Shown here: positions 12,476-25,500 of the stretch, in pieces
How the letters are laid out: each line of letters begins with the position of its first letter
How positions within the stretch are numbered: position 1 is the first letter of the stretch
DNA from: Clonostachys chloroleuca
Lineage: Eukaryota; Ascomycota; Sordariomycetes; Hypocreales; Bionectriaceae
Reading direction: 5' to 3'
Length of the DNA: 64,000 nucleotides
Assembly (NCBI GenBank): GCA_037952775.1
Contig: JBANAY010000003.1
Coordinates: 30,008,001 to 30,072,000, forward strand
Program-made: the position numbers and the translations under genes
The notes under the pieces: generated by a model
Told to the model about the DNA's origin: nothing
What the model saw: the letters and a program-made list of their open reading frames with translations, nothing else
Database searches by the model: none

Positions 12476-12990
12476 CTTGAGGTGTCTTCAGGAGAGCAAT
12501 GATGCCGGGTTGTTTGATCCTATTCCGGCACATGAGCGATTTCTCAAGGACCAATGATCTCAAGCATACAAGGTGTGTACAGTCTAAGTATACGTGACAC
12601 AGCCATACTTGAACGACATCGGTTTCTTGACGAGAAAATGCCAAATCTCTTGCTCTTGAAGAGCTTGCCAAAAGTTCAACTACGGGAAGATAATATCGTG
12701 TATCAATACAAGATGAAAGTATGAATTTAACGCATGTTCTAAGCTTCTCGTGATTGTTTAAGTCGAAAAGTATAAATAATATCGCTACAGTAAGTTTTAT
12801 TCTAACCAAAATAGTCGTTTATATTCCGTAATTGGTGTATCCATGAAGGGGGCCCATGACCCAAATTCGGGATCATACCTGTAGGCATCCACGAACCCAG
12901 CACTCTAGGGGACATGGCCTCTCCATTTTACGGTCACGACGAACCGTGCCGTTCATTTCGCCCCTATACAAATGCTCATGTCTTCATAAA
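12476..12990. other. Convergent intergenic interval
   Basis: Between the P450 stop and the histidine kinase stop. No gene seen; A/T-rich near 12760-12830. Confidence 0.5.
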
Positions 12991-15900
12991 TCAAGTAAGC
13001 AAAAGCATCTCTATCTTTTTCAACAGGTCTGGGATGATGAATGGCTTCGAGACGACATCATCCATGCCACTCGTCTTGGCAGTGGCCACCTGCTCATCGC
13101 GCACATTCGCCGTCACAGCAACGACAGGGACGTGTTTGTTCAGCTTACCCTCGTCCTCCATCTGCCGTATCCGACGCACACATGTTAGGCCGTCCATGTT
13201 TGGCATCTCAAGGTCCATCAGGATGATAGACAGACAACTGCCGGTGCCGTCCGTGGTCCGGAAATGTGTCTTCTCAAGAAACTCCAACGCCTCCAGGCCA
13301 TCATTAGCAGCACTCACAGTGCATCCTGTCTTCCTCAATTGCCCAACGAGGACCTTTTGGTTTATCAAGTTGTCCTCTACCACCAGAATGTGAAGGTCGC
13401 GTGGATCGAGGGTAGCGTTGGTTCGAGTTACCTCAACACATTCTCCGGGGCTTGCGGTGGCGTTATCCTGTCGCTGAGGGGTAACGTGGCTGGGAGAAGA
13501 AATACCAGCACCTAGTTGAGCTTCAGTAGCAAGTGGCGGAGCATATTCTTCAGCGGCATAGCTTGTTATACTGGGTGGTGGCGCGGATCGGCGGGCTTGG
13601 ACGTAGAGAGCAAAGAGGCTTCCAGAGCCAGACTCAGATGCTACGCCAATCTGGCCACCGTGGAGCTCCGTCAGGTGCTTCGAAATGAAAAGCCCAAGGC
13701 CACTCCCGCCATATTGAGCATGCGTCCGAGGTGACGCCTGTTTGAATCGTTGGAAGAGAATCTGCTTCTCGGCCTCGGTGAGGCCGCAACCAGTATCTTC
13801 AACTTTGAAATGTATATACAATAGCTCGCCGTCCCCCCAATCACCAGTAATCTTGACTTGTGAGGCAAAACCTGATTTAGCGGGGACGTACTCGAAGCCA
13901 GGCAGGTTATGAGAAGTGCTAGGCGGTGTAAGGGACGCGCCAATGCCGACCGTGATTTGCCGTCTTTGTGATGTTGCCGTGAATTTGATTGCGTTGGTCA
14001 TAAGATTAATCAAGATTTGAAGAATTCGGCTTGGGTCTAGAGTTACCCAGTCAACAGCATGTTCACCATAAGAAGGGTGCTTCTCAAAAACTACTTCAAT
14101 CTTCTTGGACTGTAGTTCAGGCTCAAACATCTTCAGGGCTCGGCGCATGATTGTATCGGGCTGCGCGATGGATGGTGTGATCAGCAGCAAGTTTGAATCG
14201 AGCTTCGATATCGTGAGAATATCATCGACGATGGACTTTTGGTGCTGGACGCAGAGAGCGATGGTTTGAGCGGACTCGATGCAAGACTCCACAACACCCC
14301 AGGGAGGTGGTGGCGTGTTCGCCCTGTAACGACTCAAGGATGTAGATATATCATCTGCACATTGAAGGACAGCACTTAGCGGGTTCCTCATTTCATGTGA
14401 CGTTATATCGATGAATTCGTTTTGCTGTCGCCGTGTCTCCTCAGCCTCGTGAAGCCGGTGGTCTTGAACACCTAGTGCCCATTTGAGCAGTGATATATCC
14501 ATGATTGATCCCACAATGGATCTCAACGATCCATCGGCGGTAAACTCCAAATGAGCGATGAACATGACCCAGTACTCCCTCAAATCTTCGGGGAGATTCA
14601 CTGGGCTGCTTGTCGGCCTTCTCTTCAGCTGCAGTTCTCCTGACCAGGGCATATGATCATCGACCAGGATGCCCCATCCTTCCTTCATTGTGTCCAAACT
14701 GGTGGGCATGATGAACTCCATCCATGACAATTCGTACTGGCCGTCTCGTGTGTTCCCGGTCATTTCATAGAAGCGATCATTTGCCTCCCTTAGGAGGCCC
14801 TCCGGACTGATGAGGAACATGCCAAGTGGGGAGAGTTCTGTCATGCGTCGCAGTCGGTTATCCTGGAGTACAAGCTGCTGGGTGAGTAGCTCTTTTTCTA
14901 ACGCGGCGGCTTCGGCAGCGTCCCGATTTCGACGGACCTCCTCCTCGAATAGAATGATGGAAGCCAGTGAGGTAGCGAGTTGTCGGTGGAGCACAGTCAT
15001 AAACGACTTGTACTTATCGTCGTATGGTCTCCTCGGGTTTACTCCAAGGACAACAAAGGCTAAGACAGCATCGCCATTTGTCGGGCGGGCGGGAAGGATG
15101 ATAGCCTCGCGGCAAGGCTCCCCAAAGCCACGCCAGTTAATACCCTCCAGCAGAGCATCAGGGAGCGTGCCATCTCGTGTGTGAAGAAGAGTTGGTTCGC
15201 GGGTCCGCATCGCTTCTCGGAAGGAAGGCACGAAACCTTCCCGGCTACGCTTCAGATCCAGGCATTCCGGGGCTGCCACATGCCCATCAGGGACACCAAT
15301 TGAGCCTTCTAAATAGCACGTCTTGAGAGATATGGTGCTCCCAGAGGAGACAGAGGAGTGGTCAGTATCTTCGCCATCCCCGACAGAATACAAGAGTGCG
15401 AACGGGACATCATAGTGATTGGTCTCCAACGCGTCTAAAACAGCCCTCCAGAACTGCTTAACCGTCTTGGCGTGTGCAGTGAACTCGCCCAACTTGGTGA
15501 TCGTGTGTGTCCTACGCTGGCCGAGGACTTGGTTGGTGGTCTCGAATGGGGCATTATAAAACCCAAGAATGCGGTCACTGCCTCCATAGAGCGGAGTGAA
15601 GGACCAAGAGTAGAATGTCTCCTCGAGAAGGTTGTGCCGATCGATCGGGAGATAGTCGTTCTCTTTACGCACACTGATGCCAGTACGGGCACACTCAGCG
15701 AAAACCGGACCAGCGTAGTCCCAAAGCTCCGAGAAGGGCCCAGAAAATCCGGTCCCCATGAGTGAAGGGTGTTTGTTTCCAGCTACTTCGGCAGCATAGG
15801 CTTCATTGTAGACCATTGTGAGCTCACTACCCCAGAATAGGGCAGCGGGATGCGGGTTGCCCATGCACAAGTTAGCTAGTTGACGGAACTCGGGTGACCA

Positions 15901-16809
15901 TTTCTCCATCGGACCCAGAGGTGTCGATGCCCAGTTGACACTGCGAGCAAACTGGAGGTGGGCAGACAGGATGCCCTTGGGTTCAAGTACTGTCCAATCA
16001 GTAACAGCCTTCTCGGGCCGGGAGAGCGTCAAGGATCCGGCACTGTGAGAAGAGCCCTTGGTTTCATCTGAGCTGCCAGTAGGTGTCTGCTGGTAGCAAA
16101 AAGATGTTGAGATAAGAGGAAGTCTAGATGATGCCAGAGTGCTTGTTGCCCTTTGAGAGGTCGAGTCCTGTTGTCTCGTCGCTGGTTTAGCAGATGCAGC
16201 AGCAGTGGGAGGGTGTTCAGTTAAGGCTTGAGGATTAGCCGTGGCAGATTCCTCTCGAGACCTTTTCGCTCGTTTGGCGCGCACGCCCCCAGTTGCCACC
16301 TCGGGAGGAATCCCAGATGAAAGATCTCGGGGGCCAGAGGCCTCTGCTGCTCGCCACAGACGGTTGCCACTAACCAACCTCCAGCGTTTGTGTACAGTAG
16401 AGCCACTCCACATAAAATCGCCGTATAGGAAGCAAAGGGGGTAAACGTCCTTAGAATCATCATGAGTTGTGACTCCAGACGCCCAGAGCTTGAACTCTTG
16501 ATACGAGCTAGATAGCTGTACGTGGTGCTGCACGGAAGTCGGGCCAAGGGCAGATGGCGACGTGATTGGGGGGTCTCCAAACGTCACACCTTGGGCTTCA
16601 CGCCCTACCAGACTGTCATATAGGCGCTCATGCAAACGGAGGGCCGCGTTGCAGAAGACAGGGAGGAGGTACTTCTCGCAATCGGGAGTCTCCAGGTCGG
16701 GGTCAAGGTCAATGACAAAGGTCGGCCGCGAATCGGCGTCGAGAACATCCCTAAGATGTACATCGTCCAGCTCTCCGAGCACGGTTTTCTCCATCGTCAT
16801 GGCCATCAC
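12991..16809 (-). CDS. Hybrid histidine kinase (PAS / HisKA / HATPase / receiver)
   Basis: Cytosolic phosphorelay sensor kinase of 1272 residues in one uninterrupted exon. The N-terminal third is Ser/Ala/Thr-rich and low complexity. Around residues 280-370 is a PAS-like segment containing SVNWASTPLGPMEKWSP and LTMVYNEAYA, of the type common in bacterial sensor kinases. A GAF-like region and a second PAS (MTELSPLGMFLISPEGLLRE) follow. The H-box is SHEMRNPLSAVLQ with phospho-acceptor H805, the N-box is LINLMTNAIKF, and the G boxes are VEDTGCGL and GGSGLGLFISKHL. The receiver domain starts LHILVVEDNLINQK, with phospho-Asp D1199 in MDLEMPNMDG and the conserved Lys in SKPF. No transmembrane segment is evident. 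It should pass phosphate to a YPD1-type HPt protein; the signal sensed is unknown. Confidence 0.95.
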   Translation of the reverse strand: MMAMTMEKTVLGELDDVHLRDVLDADSRPTFVIDLDPDLETPDCEKYLLPVFCNAALRLHERLYDSLVGREAQGVTFGDPPITSPSALGPTSVQHHVQLSSSYQEFKLWASGVTTHDDSKDVYPLCFLYGDFMWSGSTVHKRWRLVSGNRLWRAAEASGPRDLSSGIPPEVATGGVRAKRAKRSREESATANPQALTEHPPTAAASAKPATRQQDSTSQRATSTLASSRLPLISTSFCYQQTPTGSSDETKGSSHSAGSLTLSRPEKAVTDWTVLEPKGILSAHLQFARSVNWASTPLGPMEKWSPEFRQLANLCMGNPHPAALFWGSELTMVYNEAYAAEVAGNKHPSLMGTGFSGPFSELWDYAGPVFAECARTGISVRKENDYLPIDRHNLLEETFYSWSFTPLYGGSDRILGFYNAPFETTNQVLGQRRTHTITKLGEFTAHAKTVKQFWRAVLDALETNHYDVPFALLYSVGDGEDTDHSSVSSGSTISLKTCYLEGSIGVPDGHVAAPECLDLKRSREGFVPSFREAMRTREPTLLHTRDGTLPDALLEGINWRGFGEPCREAIILPARPTNGDAVLAFVVLGVNPRRPYDDKYKSFMTVLHRQLATSLASIILFEEEVRRNRDAAEAAALEKELLTQQLVLQDNRLRRMTELSPLGMFLISPEGLLREANDRFYEMTGNTRDGQYELSWMEFIMPTSLDTMKEGWGILVDDHMPWSGELQLKRRPTSSPVNLPEDLREYWVMFIAHLEFTADGSLRSIVGSIMDISLLKWALGVQDHRLHEAEETRRQQNEFIDITSHEMRNPLSAVLQCADDISTSLSRYRANTPPPPWGVVESCIESAQTIALCVQHQKSIVDDILTISKLDSNLLLITPSIAQPDTIMRRALKMFEPELQSKKIEVVFEKHPSYGEHAVDWVTLDPSRILQILINLMTNAIKFTATSQRRQITVGIGASLTPPSTSHNLPGFEYVPAKSGFASQVKITGDWGDGELLYIHFKVEDTGCGLTEAEKQILFQRFKQASPRTHAQYGGSGLGLFISKHLTELHGGQIGVASESGSGSLFALYVQARRSAPPPSITSYAAEEYAPPLATEAQLGAGISSPSHVTPQRQDNATASPGECVEVTRTNATLDPRDLHILVVEDNLINQKVLVGQLRKTGCTVSAANDGLEALEFLEKTHFRTTDGTGSCLSIILMDLEMPNMDGLTCVRRIRQMEDEGKLNKHVPVVAVTANVRDEQVATAKTSGMDDVVSKPFIIPDLLKKIEMLLLT

Positions 16810-18264
16810 CTAGACTTGGCTCACAATCTCTGCCAAGAACAGGCCAGGCAAGCGTGCTACAGGGCATGGAACAGAAGCAGGCGACGACTCGACGGATTGT
16901 GCGTGCCAACGGTGCTACACCACAGCGTTTCTGGCATGACATACCCGTGCCAAACGTGGGGGCGGGTTCAGCCGGGCGCGCGTGGGTATGCGGTTGAGGT
17001 GGAGCGAAATGTTGAAAGCATCCCATGCATGAAGAAAGGAAGGGATTGGGGAGATCTCTGGGTCAGGGCAGGGGCCCAGGGGCGCACAGCAAAAGCATCT
17101 GCCGTTTTCGCAGAGATTGTTTTTTTGCTATCGACCCAGCATGATGGTTGGCTGTACTTTGCAGGGAAAACAGCTCGGGTGCGCAGACAAGGCGACGCGA
17201 ATTTGACAATGGCGATGACGTTGACGATCTGCCCCTTGAATTGAATTGATTGACTTGGTCGGAAAATTATCGGCCCACTTTGAAATGCCAAGTTATGCAA
17301 CTGGATTACAACCTTCACAGTTTGCACTAAAATCGCCCATACCAAATCGTCCTACCCTATACTTGGCCTTTCCTCTCAATTGATCCATGCCTACTCAGTA
17401 AGCTCTTGTTCTTTTTCTGATAAATTTACATAGGATCGAAAATTGTAGAGTTCATCTCTATAATTTTATGTCCCGGAACTAGAATCATCGTGGTAAGAGT
17501 GGCTGGTTTAAATAGACTAACAAATTTCTGAAATCGCTCTCTCAAAAATCACGGCTGATACTTATGAACCGTGGCCTAGCGCACACTAGATCAACGACTC
17601 AGGTGAGTATCTGAGGAAACCTAACAATGAACAAGCATATACTTTGTGATTACGAAGAGAGTCCTCTTTCACGTGGTAATACCATCCTTTCGCTAGATCG
17701 AAACATGCGCGATCAAATCACGGCAGAGCGTTCAGATCACCCAAACAATGCGCCATTTTCTGGCCTTACTATTGGCTAACTGGGGTGTAGTATTGACCCA
17801 GCTTTTCCCTGCAACAAACCAATAGAATTGCGCTTTTGAATCATTCAAGGCTGGGGGAGCAATTTCTAGTATTTTCCCCTTTATGTATTGTTTCATCTTC
17901 CTCAGACACTCATTCTGTTAAACGCCATTCCAGGGTCAAGCACTACAGCTCAGGCGAAGCTTTTGCCGTCTCTGGTAATCCCGTGCCTGTGAGATGTTTG
18001 AAATTCTTCAATATGAATTCCCGGATTTTGCTTTTGGTACCGTTTCTCGGAAGCTAGGCTACCATCTCAACGGCTCGCTTAAAAGTGTTCTCGGTGGAAG
18101 TGAGCGGTGGTCTTGGTGTCGTGATTTGACTCGTACAAATGATATTATCTGTAGGTGTTTTCTCCTAACAAGTTCAATGCACTACGATATTCAGTTGTTC
18201 TAAACTATCTAGGACCTTATTATCATGTCCACTATCTACATAGTATTGTTCAATCGGTTTAAAT
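16810..18264. other. Intergenic, histidine kinase promoter and ABC relic 3' flank
   Basis: 1.45 kb with only short unsupported frames. It includes the promoter of the kinase (minus strand) and sequence downstream of the ABC transporter relic. Confidence 0.5.
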
Positions 18265-21200
18265 TCATGACTTCTTCAACTTTCTAAGCTCATCATACTC
18301 ACCAGTATGCTTAAGCATTTCCCAGGACGCCCCCTTGGACTTCACTAAGTCGCTCGGCGTGCCCATCCTGCCGTTTGGTTAGCAATTTTTCATTTATTAC
18401 TCAGCAATGCAGCGGTGCACACTCACTCGACGACTTTTCCCTCTCCCTAACAATGACCGGTCGTAATCCACGACAGTACGCAGACGATGAGCGATAGCGA
18501 TAATGGTACAGCCAACAAACTCTGACCGGACCAGTCTCTGCATTCGTGCATCAGTTTCGTGTTCTACCGATGCCGTTGCCTCGTCCATGATGATGACCGA
18601 GCGGCGACACATGGCGCGCGCGAGGCCAAGATCTGACGTTGGCCGTTACTGAAACTCGTGCCGCCGCTTGCAATGGGCGTATCGGTCGCGAGTTGGGTCT
18701 TGGGGACTGCGCCATTAATGTTTTTCATGATACCCCCATCATGCGATAAACTACATGTCTGAAGGACAGATTGCAGCTCTGAATGATTTACCTCTGAGAA
18801 GGGGTCCAGGTTGGATTGGGCGTCACCGGAAAAGAGTACAGTCTCCTGAGGAATGAGACCAATGGCCTTCCTTAGGCGCCTTAACGGCACCTTGGTAATA
18901 TCGACTCCGTCAATGAGGATTTGACCAGCACTGATGTGTGTCGAGCGTAGTATGGAGAGCCCCAGAGTACTCTTGCCGCTGCCCGTTCGTCCAACAATTG
19001 CGATCCGCTCGCCGGGCTTTGCATCAATATTGATATTCTGGAGGACATCTACCTGATCTGGTGCATATCGAGCCCTCAAATTGCGAATCTCTACCCTGCC
19101 GCAAGTTGGCCAGGCCGCTGGGATCTTGTTCTTGGCCAGTAAAGCTCCAGTCTCCGCTGTGTCTTCAGGTTCAATCTTTGTGTAGTCGTGGATACGCTGA
19201 AAAGAATTCAGTTCAATCTCCAGCTCGTTCATATTCCTGATCAAGGTCAGGATGGTCTGACTGAGCCCAATGGCGTTGGTCAGGGAGAACCCAACCAGGC
19301 CGGCTGAGCCCGACTTGGAGTAGGCGATATATCCAGCCGCCACAGCAATTGTTGCTGCACAAAAGTCAGACCTGATTGAAACCCATCTGCTACAGTTAAA
19401 CTGGGCTTCAGCAAATCGCATATGTTGGGCGATTTTGTCAGCAAGCAGCTGTTGGAAAACTCCATCCATGGATCGCTGTACTCGAATCACCGCCATGCCA
19501 GCTGTTGTCTCATTGAAGTGGGAAAAGATTGGTGCAAACTTGATGGAGACAATCCTCTTGACAGATATCTCTGCTCTTGAATACATCTCGCCAGTTGCGA
19601 ATCCTATGAGGCAAAACAGCCCGGCCGGCAGAGCAAATATCGGCATAATGGACGCGATACCGGCCAGCCGGAGCACGAAGCGCAGTCCATTGTCCAGCGT
19701 CATGCACAGCCAGTCAGTCAGGACTGCATCAATAGATTGAGTATCAGGCCCAAAAAGACTGAGGATCTGTCCAATTGAGACACTCCTGAACCAAGAGTTG
19801 GGCGCTTCAACGACGGCATTCACAAGGACTTGATGCATGGTTCTGGATGCATGCCAGCCTCCTCGTTGAAATATGAAGTTATTCGAGAATTGGAGGAGGA
19901 TAAAGCCAGCCACCGTTCCAGTATACACGGAGTAGTAGAATCGCTGGTCTGGAATTTGGTCGGCCTTGTCGTCTCTGGCATTAGTCCATACCGAAAGCCA
20001 GAGCGTGATCGAGAGGTAGGCCAACTGCACGACAAGAGCACTACATAAAGCCAGCGAGTTATGAGCCGTACCGCCAAATAGCAGCATGTATTTCAGTACG
20101 GTTACAAGGTGAGATTGTGCTGGAGCGAGGGACTTGAGGCGGAGAGGGCGATGTACGCACTCATTAACCTAGGCACTCGGCCAGAGGCTTGTTTTTCTTC
20201 CTGCCCATAAACATCCCGGCGATTCAAAGCAGATATGCTACTGGACTGGACTTCGGCCTCAGTGTCATCCGAGAATCCATTGCTGGGCGTGTAGCTCAAG
20301 ATCGTTTCCGTCGCCCCTGCTTTCAGTGTGCTCCCAAGATCTCTATTGGAAGACTGTTTGTCAGAGTCTCGAGAGACGACAGACACAATGCCTCCATCCA
20401 TTGAGATTAATAAATCTGCATCCTCAATCGCGGCTGCTAAATGCGTGACGAGAATAACTGTTCGGCCAGCTAGAAGCTTGGTACGGAAGCACCGATTGTA
20501 GACCCGGGACGTAGTGTGGTCATCCAAGGCAGAAAAGATGTCATCCAAGAGCAGGGTAGAAGCTGATGAGTATAACGCCCTAGCCAGAGAAATGCGTTGC
20601 TTCTGACCGCCTGACAAGGCAGATCCTCGCTCTCCAACCTGTGTCAAGTCGCCTAGAGCCAAGTGGCTCAGATCATCCGAGAGGTCACAGGTATGCATCA
20701 CGGAATTGTAACGTTCTTGGTCAAAGTCGCTATAGAAGATGATGTTTTGTCGGGCAGAAGTGTTTTGCAGCCATGCCGTCTGAGGAACATAGGCGACATC
20801 ATCCGGGCATGTGACAAGCCCATTGGCAAGATTCGTTTCACCTAGCAAAGAGAGTAGAAGAAGCGACTTGCGGCTTCCTGTCCCTCCGCTTACCGCATTG
20901 AGAGCCGCGAGGCGGAACGAGACTGAGACATCACGCAGCATGAAGAAGGAGTGTTCAGGCCATCGCACAGTGGCATCCTGCCACTCTGGCGGACCGTGCG
21001 GATGGCGCTGTCGTTCTGCGGCCGCCTCAAGGAAGCTATCAACCCGTATGAGCGAGCCGCGAGCCTGACAAACCCATTGGATTACTTTGCACAATCAGAC
21101 AAACTGCGATCGCAATGTTTCGGTGATGGCTACAGATGTGAATGCCATGGGTGCGCGCCAAGGGGTATCTGTGAAAAGCAAAAGAGAGACGAACATGGCA

Positions 21201-22460
21201 AGTAGGCTCACGAGGGACATTAGGTCTCTAGTCATGGAGACGAGCATGGAGGTCACATTTCGTTTCCAGATTCTTTGTTGTTCGGTTTGCCGAGTTGTGT
21301 TGATGTTATTGACGACCATGGGCTCCCATGCGAAATACTTTATTGTAGGAAGCGCATGTAGGTACTCGGACAGACGACTCAGCCTGAGGTCGGTAGTCTC
21401 CATGACATATCGGTGGAGTCGCGACGTTCGCTGCGAGAATATGGCGGGAAGAGGCGTCAGGGCGGCCACGACGCCTATTCCGACCAGCGAGGGCCAGCCG
21501 AGGAGCTGATACAGAAAAGTCATTGCCACCGCTGTCGAAACAAGGCTGGCGGTGAGCGCATAGAAGAGGTCGGACGAATTCGATATCATGTTAGCATCAT
21601 AAGAAACGAGACTTTCTGTCTTCGCAGAATTTGAAATCGGAGGGTCTATTGGTTCTTCTTCTTGCGGCATATTCGGGGCTCCAGATCTATAATCTTCATC
21701 CGACATGTGGGTGGGCTCTTCGCCTCGAGAACGAAGCATTTTCTGGTAAAGTTCCTGGAGAACTGTTGCCCTCCAGAGCACCATGAGTCTGGTGCTTTTG
21801 AAAATGGACTGTTGATAACAGACGGAGCGTGTCATAGGTCCAATAAATAATAATGAAATCCACACACCTGGATGAACCACCAATGCGGGTGAGTAGGGGT
21901 TCTCCAGGTATGCGAACAAGTTGAATATGGCAAAGGCTGCAACATATTGAACCATGGCAGTCAAGACTGCCCAACTTAAGATTGCAGAAATCTCGCAGCG
22001 GGATGTTTTGCAGAGCGAATAAAATGTCCGTGACCCTTCTAGCCGCACAACTGAAATGCGCTTCAGCAGGCGAGCTGGGGCATCATAGGACGGAAGGCTT
22101 GGAAGATCATTGAGGCTTAGGTCCCGAAAAGCGCCTCGCAAGACCAAGTTCGACAACCACCCATATGACAGGTAGTACGAAAACCAAGAACAGGTCTCCT
22201 CGGGAAAGGCTTCAGGTTCTGTGAGTGTTGACGCATCTTCGACTGTCGCTAACTGCTTCTTAACAAAGCGTGGTGTGTTTGTGGCTGTGAGCACAACAAA
22301 AGCCAGTGAGATCAGCTTAGCTAGCCCAATGGACGATATTCCGACGTGGGATTCAATAATTCCAAGTGGAAGTAGTTGTTCGGCGGCCTCTAGAATTAAG
22401 ATTCCAAGGGCAACTACCGATCTACCAATTACTACCTTTCTCTCTCTTCCATCTGAGCGG
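18265..22460 (-). pseudogene. ABCC/MRP-type ABC transporter, broken
   Basis: Full-size multidrug-resistance-associated (ABCC) exporter in decay. TMD1 runs from about 22300 to 21100, NBD1 from 21000 to 20400 (signature LSGGQKQRISLARAL, Walker B LLLDDIFSALD), TMD2 from 20090 to 19150 and NBD2 from 19090 (P-loop GRTGSGKST). The C-terminus reads MGTPSDLVKSKGASWEML and stops at 18265. Lesions: an in-frame TGA at 21097-21095 between FV and LCKVIQW; an NBD1 P-loop GGTGSRKS in which the glycine before Lys is Arg; a -1 shift near 18624 in the NBD2 signature, separating SNGQRQIL from ARAMCRRSVIIMDEATAS; and two further -1 shifts near 18457 and 18445. The 5' reading frame can be followed through EAAEQLLPLGIIESH to about 22450 and then is lost at the LINE, so the N-terminal TMD0 is missing. 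Non-functional as assembled. Confidence 0.88.
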
Positions 22461-22539
22461 TACTAGATTTACCTCCTGATTTTACACGCCTGCCTCATCA
22501 AATCTTCTTGTATCACGGATCTCATCCACTCTCCTCCAG

Positions 22540-25500
22540 CCGTGATCGGTTTATCCTACATATCGCCAAATTCCCCGACGTATTGCCCTCTCTTGCGTTG
22601 TGTTGACGCAGCAGTCTTGCAGCACACCATGCCTCCAGGTACAGACCCCAACAACACATACGCGTGGCATATGTTGGTTCGGCGCGCTGACTTTGATTCA
22701 CCTAGCCATCAGCCGCCCCGCGTGGTTTCAGCCCCAGCACTCCCCCGGGTCTTCGCGAGAAGAGCTTCGTATCGCTCAGGCCAATCTGAAGAATAGTCTT
22801 GGCCGACTGATTTCTCTTGCTGATATTCTTCAGACTGAAGTCTGGGATGTCATCGCCATCCAGGACCCCTCTCTGCATTTGGCATACAAAAGGATCCCCG
22901 GATACCAGGTGTGGTTCTCCACAGACCGACAACTAACAGAGGATGACAATCCGTACCTCAAGACAAGAGGCAAGAATAAGGCAAGTCCAGCCAAGGCGGA
23001 AAAGGCCAAAGTGAAAAAGGCCAAGATAGGACTCGTGGCATTCTACGTCAGCACACATGTTTTGAAGCGATGGAGGGCCACAAGGCATCGGGGAACGAAT
23101 TATGATCTAGTCGCGACACTCATGCTGCCAACAGACGCTGGGGTAATGCGGATCAGCAATGTGTACAACCAGTACAGCAACCTGGATCTCGATCTGTTTT
23201 CTCTGCAGTGCATGAGCCAATCCTTGACTGTCATCCTCGGCGATTTCAACATTCCTCATCCCTATTCGCCCAAAGCTACTTCGGTCTCTCGGAGGTTAGG
23301 ACAACTCACACAAGGAGCGGGCATGCAATGCCTGACACCAGAGAGGGAAATCACCTTCTCGCGCTCAGCTTCTCTGCGCTATTCCTCTACCATCGATCTC
23401 TGCTTCGTGAGTTGGGATCTCGCGCAGAGACTGCGGGATATGACCGCCGCCTGCCAAGTCTTGTCTCTCGCCGGTTTCAGGTCAGACCACCGTATCGTCC
23501 AGACGACACTCAACGTGGAGCCGATCCTGTCGGATGACATGCACTATATTTGGAGATCCGTGAACGAGGACAGGTTTCGAGAGGCGATGAGGATCGCATT
23601 TCAACCGTTGGAGGATTATCCGCTTGACACCAAGGAGCAGATTGACTGCTACATTGCGAAGCTTCTGGAAATCATGCTGTCCGTGGTCAATGACCACGTC
23701 AAGCGGAGGGGCCTGCAACACTGGGCCCGACCCAAGTCTGCCCCAGACACGCTGGTTCAGCTTCTCGCTGATGAAAGCGAGCTGTACAACAAGTTTTGCG
23801 ACACGGCCGACGATGGCGACGAGGAAGCTTGGGAGGAAGCACATGCAAAAGCCAGACACTACTCCCAGTGCCTCAAAAAGATCAAGTTCCGCGCCGCTGC
23901 TGCAGGCAAAGAAGGTGAAAAGTCGGTCCACGGACGGGTGAGGCGAGCCAAACGGATGGACATGCCCCATCAGGTGCCCTGCCTCAGCAACGTCCGCGTG
24001 GGCGACAAATACATCATGGATCCAGAAGAGCAGGCCAGGGCCTTTGCCGAAGCAATCTGGCCCGTCGTCTACCCTGTCACGGAGAGAGACCAAGCCATGC
24101 CTGACCCTTCAACTGGAAGTCGGGGCAGAGACGGCTCCGGATACACGTTCGAGGAGCTCACGGCAAAACTCGCGGCGCGACGTGACAAGTACAAACAGAA
24201 CAGCTGGGAGAGTGAGAAAATCGACTACCAGTTGATATTGGAAGACGGGGAGCTCCTCAAAATCATCAACGGCCTTCCCGAGCGCAAGTCTGCCCTCCCA
24301 GACGTCCTGGGTAATGAAGCCATCAAGAAGAGAAAGGACGTTTGCATTCCTTTCCTGGAACGCTGCATCAAAGCCTGCCTGAAGCTATTCTACCACCCCG
24401 AAGCCTTCAAGCATTCGATTGCCCTTTGCTGCGCAAGGCAGGCAAGGAGAACGATGATGATCCAAAGAGCTGGCGGCCCATTGAGCTACTGTCACCTCTA
24501 GGCAAGATCTTTGAGAAGGTTGTGGCCGACAAGATGAGAGACTTGGCGGCTGCCAGGAAGTTGCTACCCCAGCACCAATACGGTACAAAGGGCCGGAGCA
24601 CCACAAAGGCAGTCCAGCACCTGCAAAACATTGTGTACCGGTCTTGGAACTTCACGAGCGGTGGATCCCATGGCATACCGGGATACAAAACCGCGTCGCC
24701 TCGCCGCATAAAGAGGACGGTGGCCAGCCTACTGGGCTTCGACATAAGTGGAGCGTACAACCGAGTCCCCTGGGACAACCTCATTGACATTCTCATCAGT
24801 AAAATGTTCGGGGATGCGCTCGTTATATTCTGCTGGAGCTTTCTCTAAGGTCACACCACCACCCTGCGCTTGCCCAACCATGACTCTGCTCCTTACTGGC
24901 TGGGCATTGGGATGCCTCAGGGAAGCCCGCTCTCCCCGATCCTATTCCTCTTGTTCATCTCTGGGCTCCTCGACGTGCTTGATAGGGCTAGCAACCTCCA
25001 CGACATTAACGCCGAGTGCTACCCGTTTGGCTACGTCGACGACCACTACCTCATGGTAATATCTCCCGACTACGAGACCAACTGCAGGGCTTTTTAGCGC
25101 ATGACAGAAGTCATGAAGAGTTGGGCAGACGAGAACAAGGTCGTCTTCAACCCGAAAAAGTATGTGGTGATGCACTTCCGGCGGCCGCGGTCCAGAGACA
25201 AGCGGAGCCATGAGCGAAACGCGTTCAGAGAAAAGAGGTCTAAAGGAAGGGCAAAGAGTTCTAAAGGAGGGCCAAAAGTCGTTGCTTAAGACGGAGACAA
25301 GCACGATAACGACGACGACGACGATGACGACGAGCCAACCACATTCTCACCCATATCCGACGAGATCCCCCGCATTGATGGGGTGACCAGGGAGTCCCTC
25401 AAGACTGAAGTCAGGGTTCTCGGCATCATTGTGGACGATGAGCTGTCCTGGAATGCCCATGTCAACAACCTCGTCAGCCGTGTCCACGGTAAGATGAGAA

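Noticed and set aside
10673..16809. P450 next to histidine kinase as a secondary-metabolite cluster
   Set aside because: No synthase, transferase or cluster regulator adjacent; the genes are convergent and of unrelated type.
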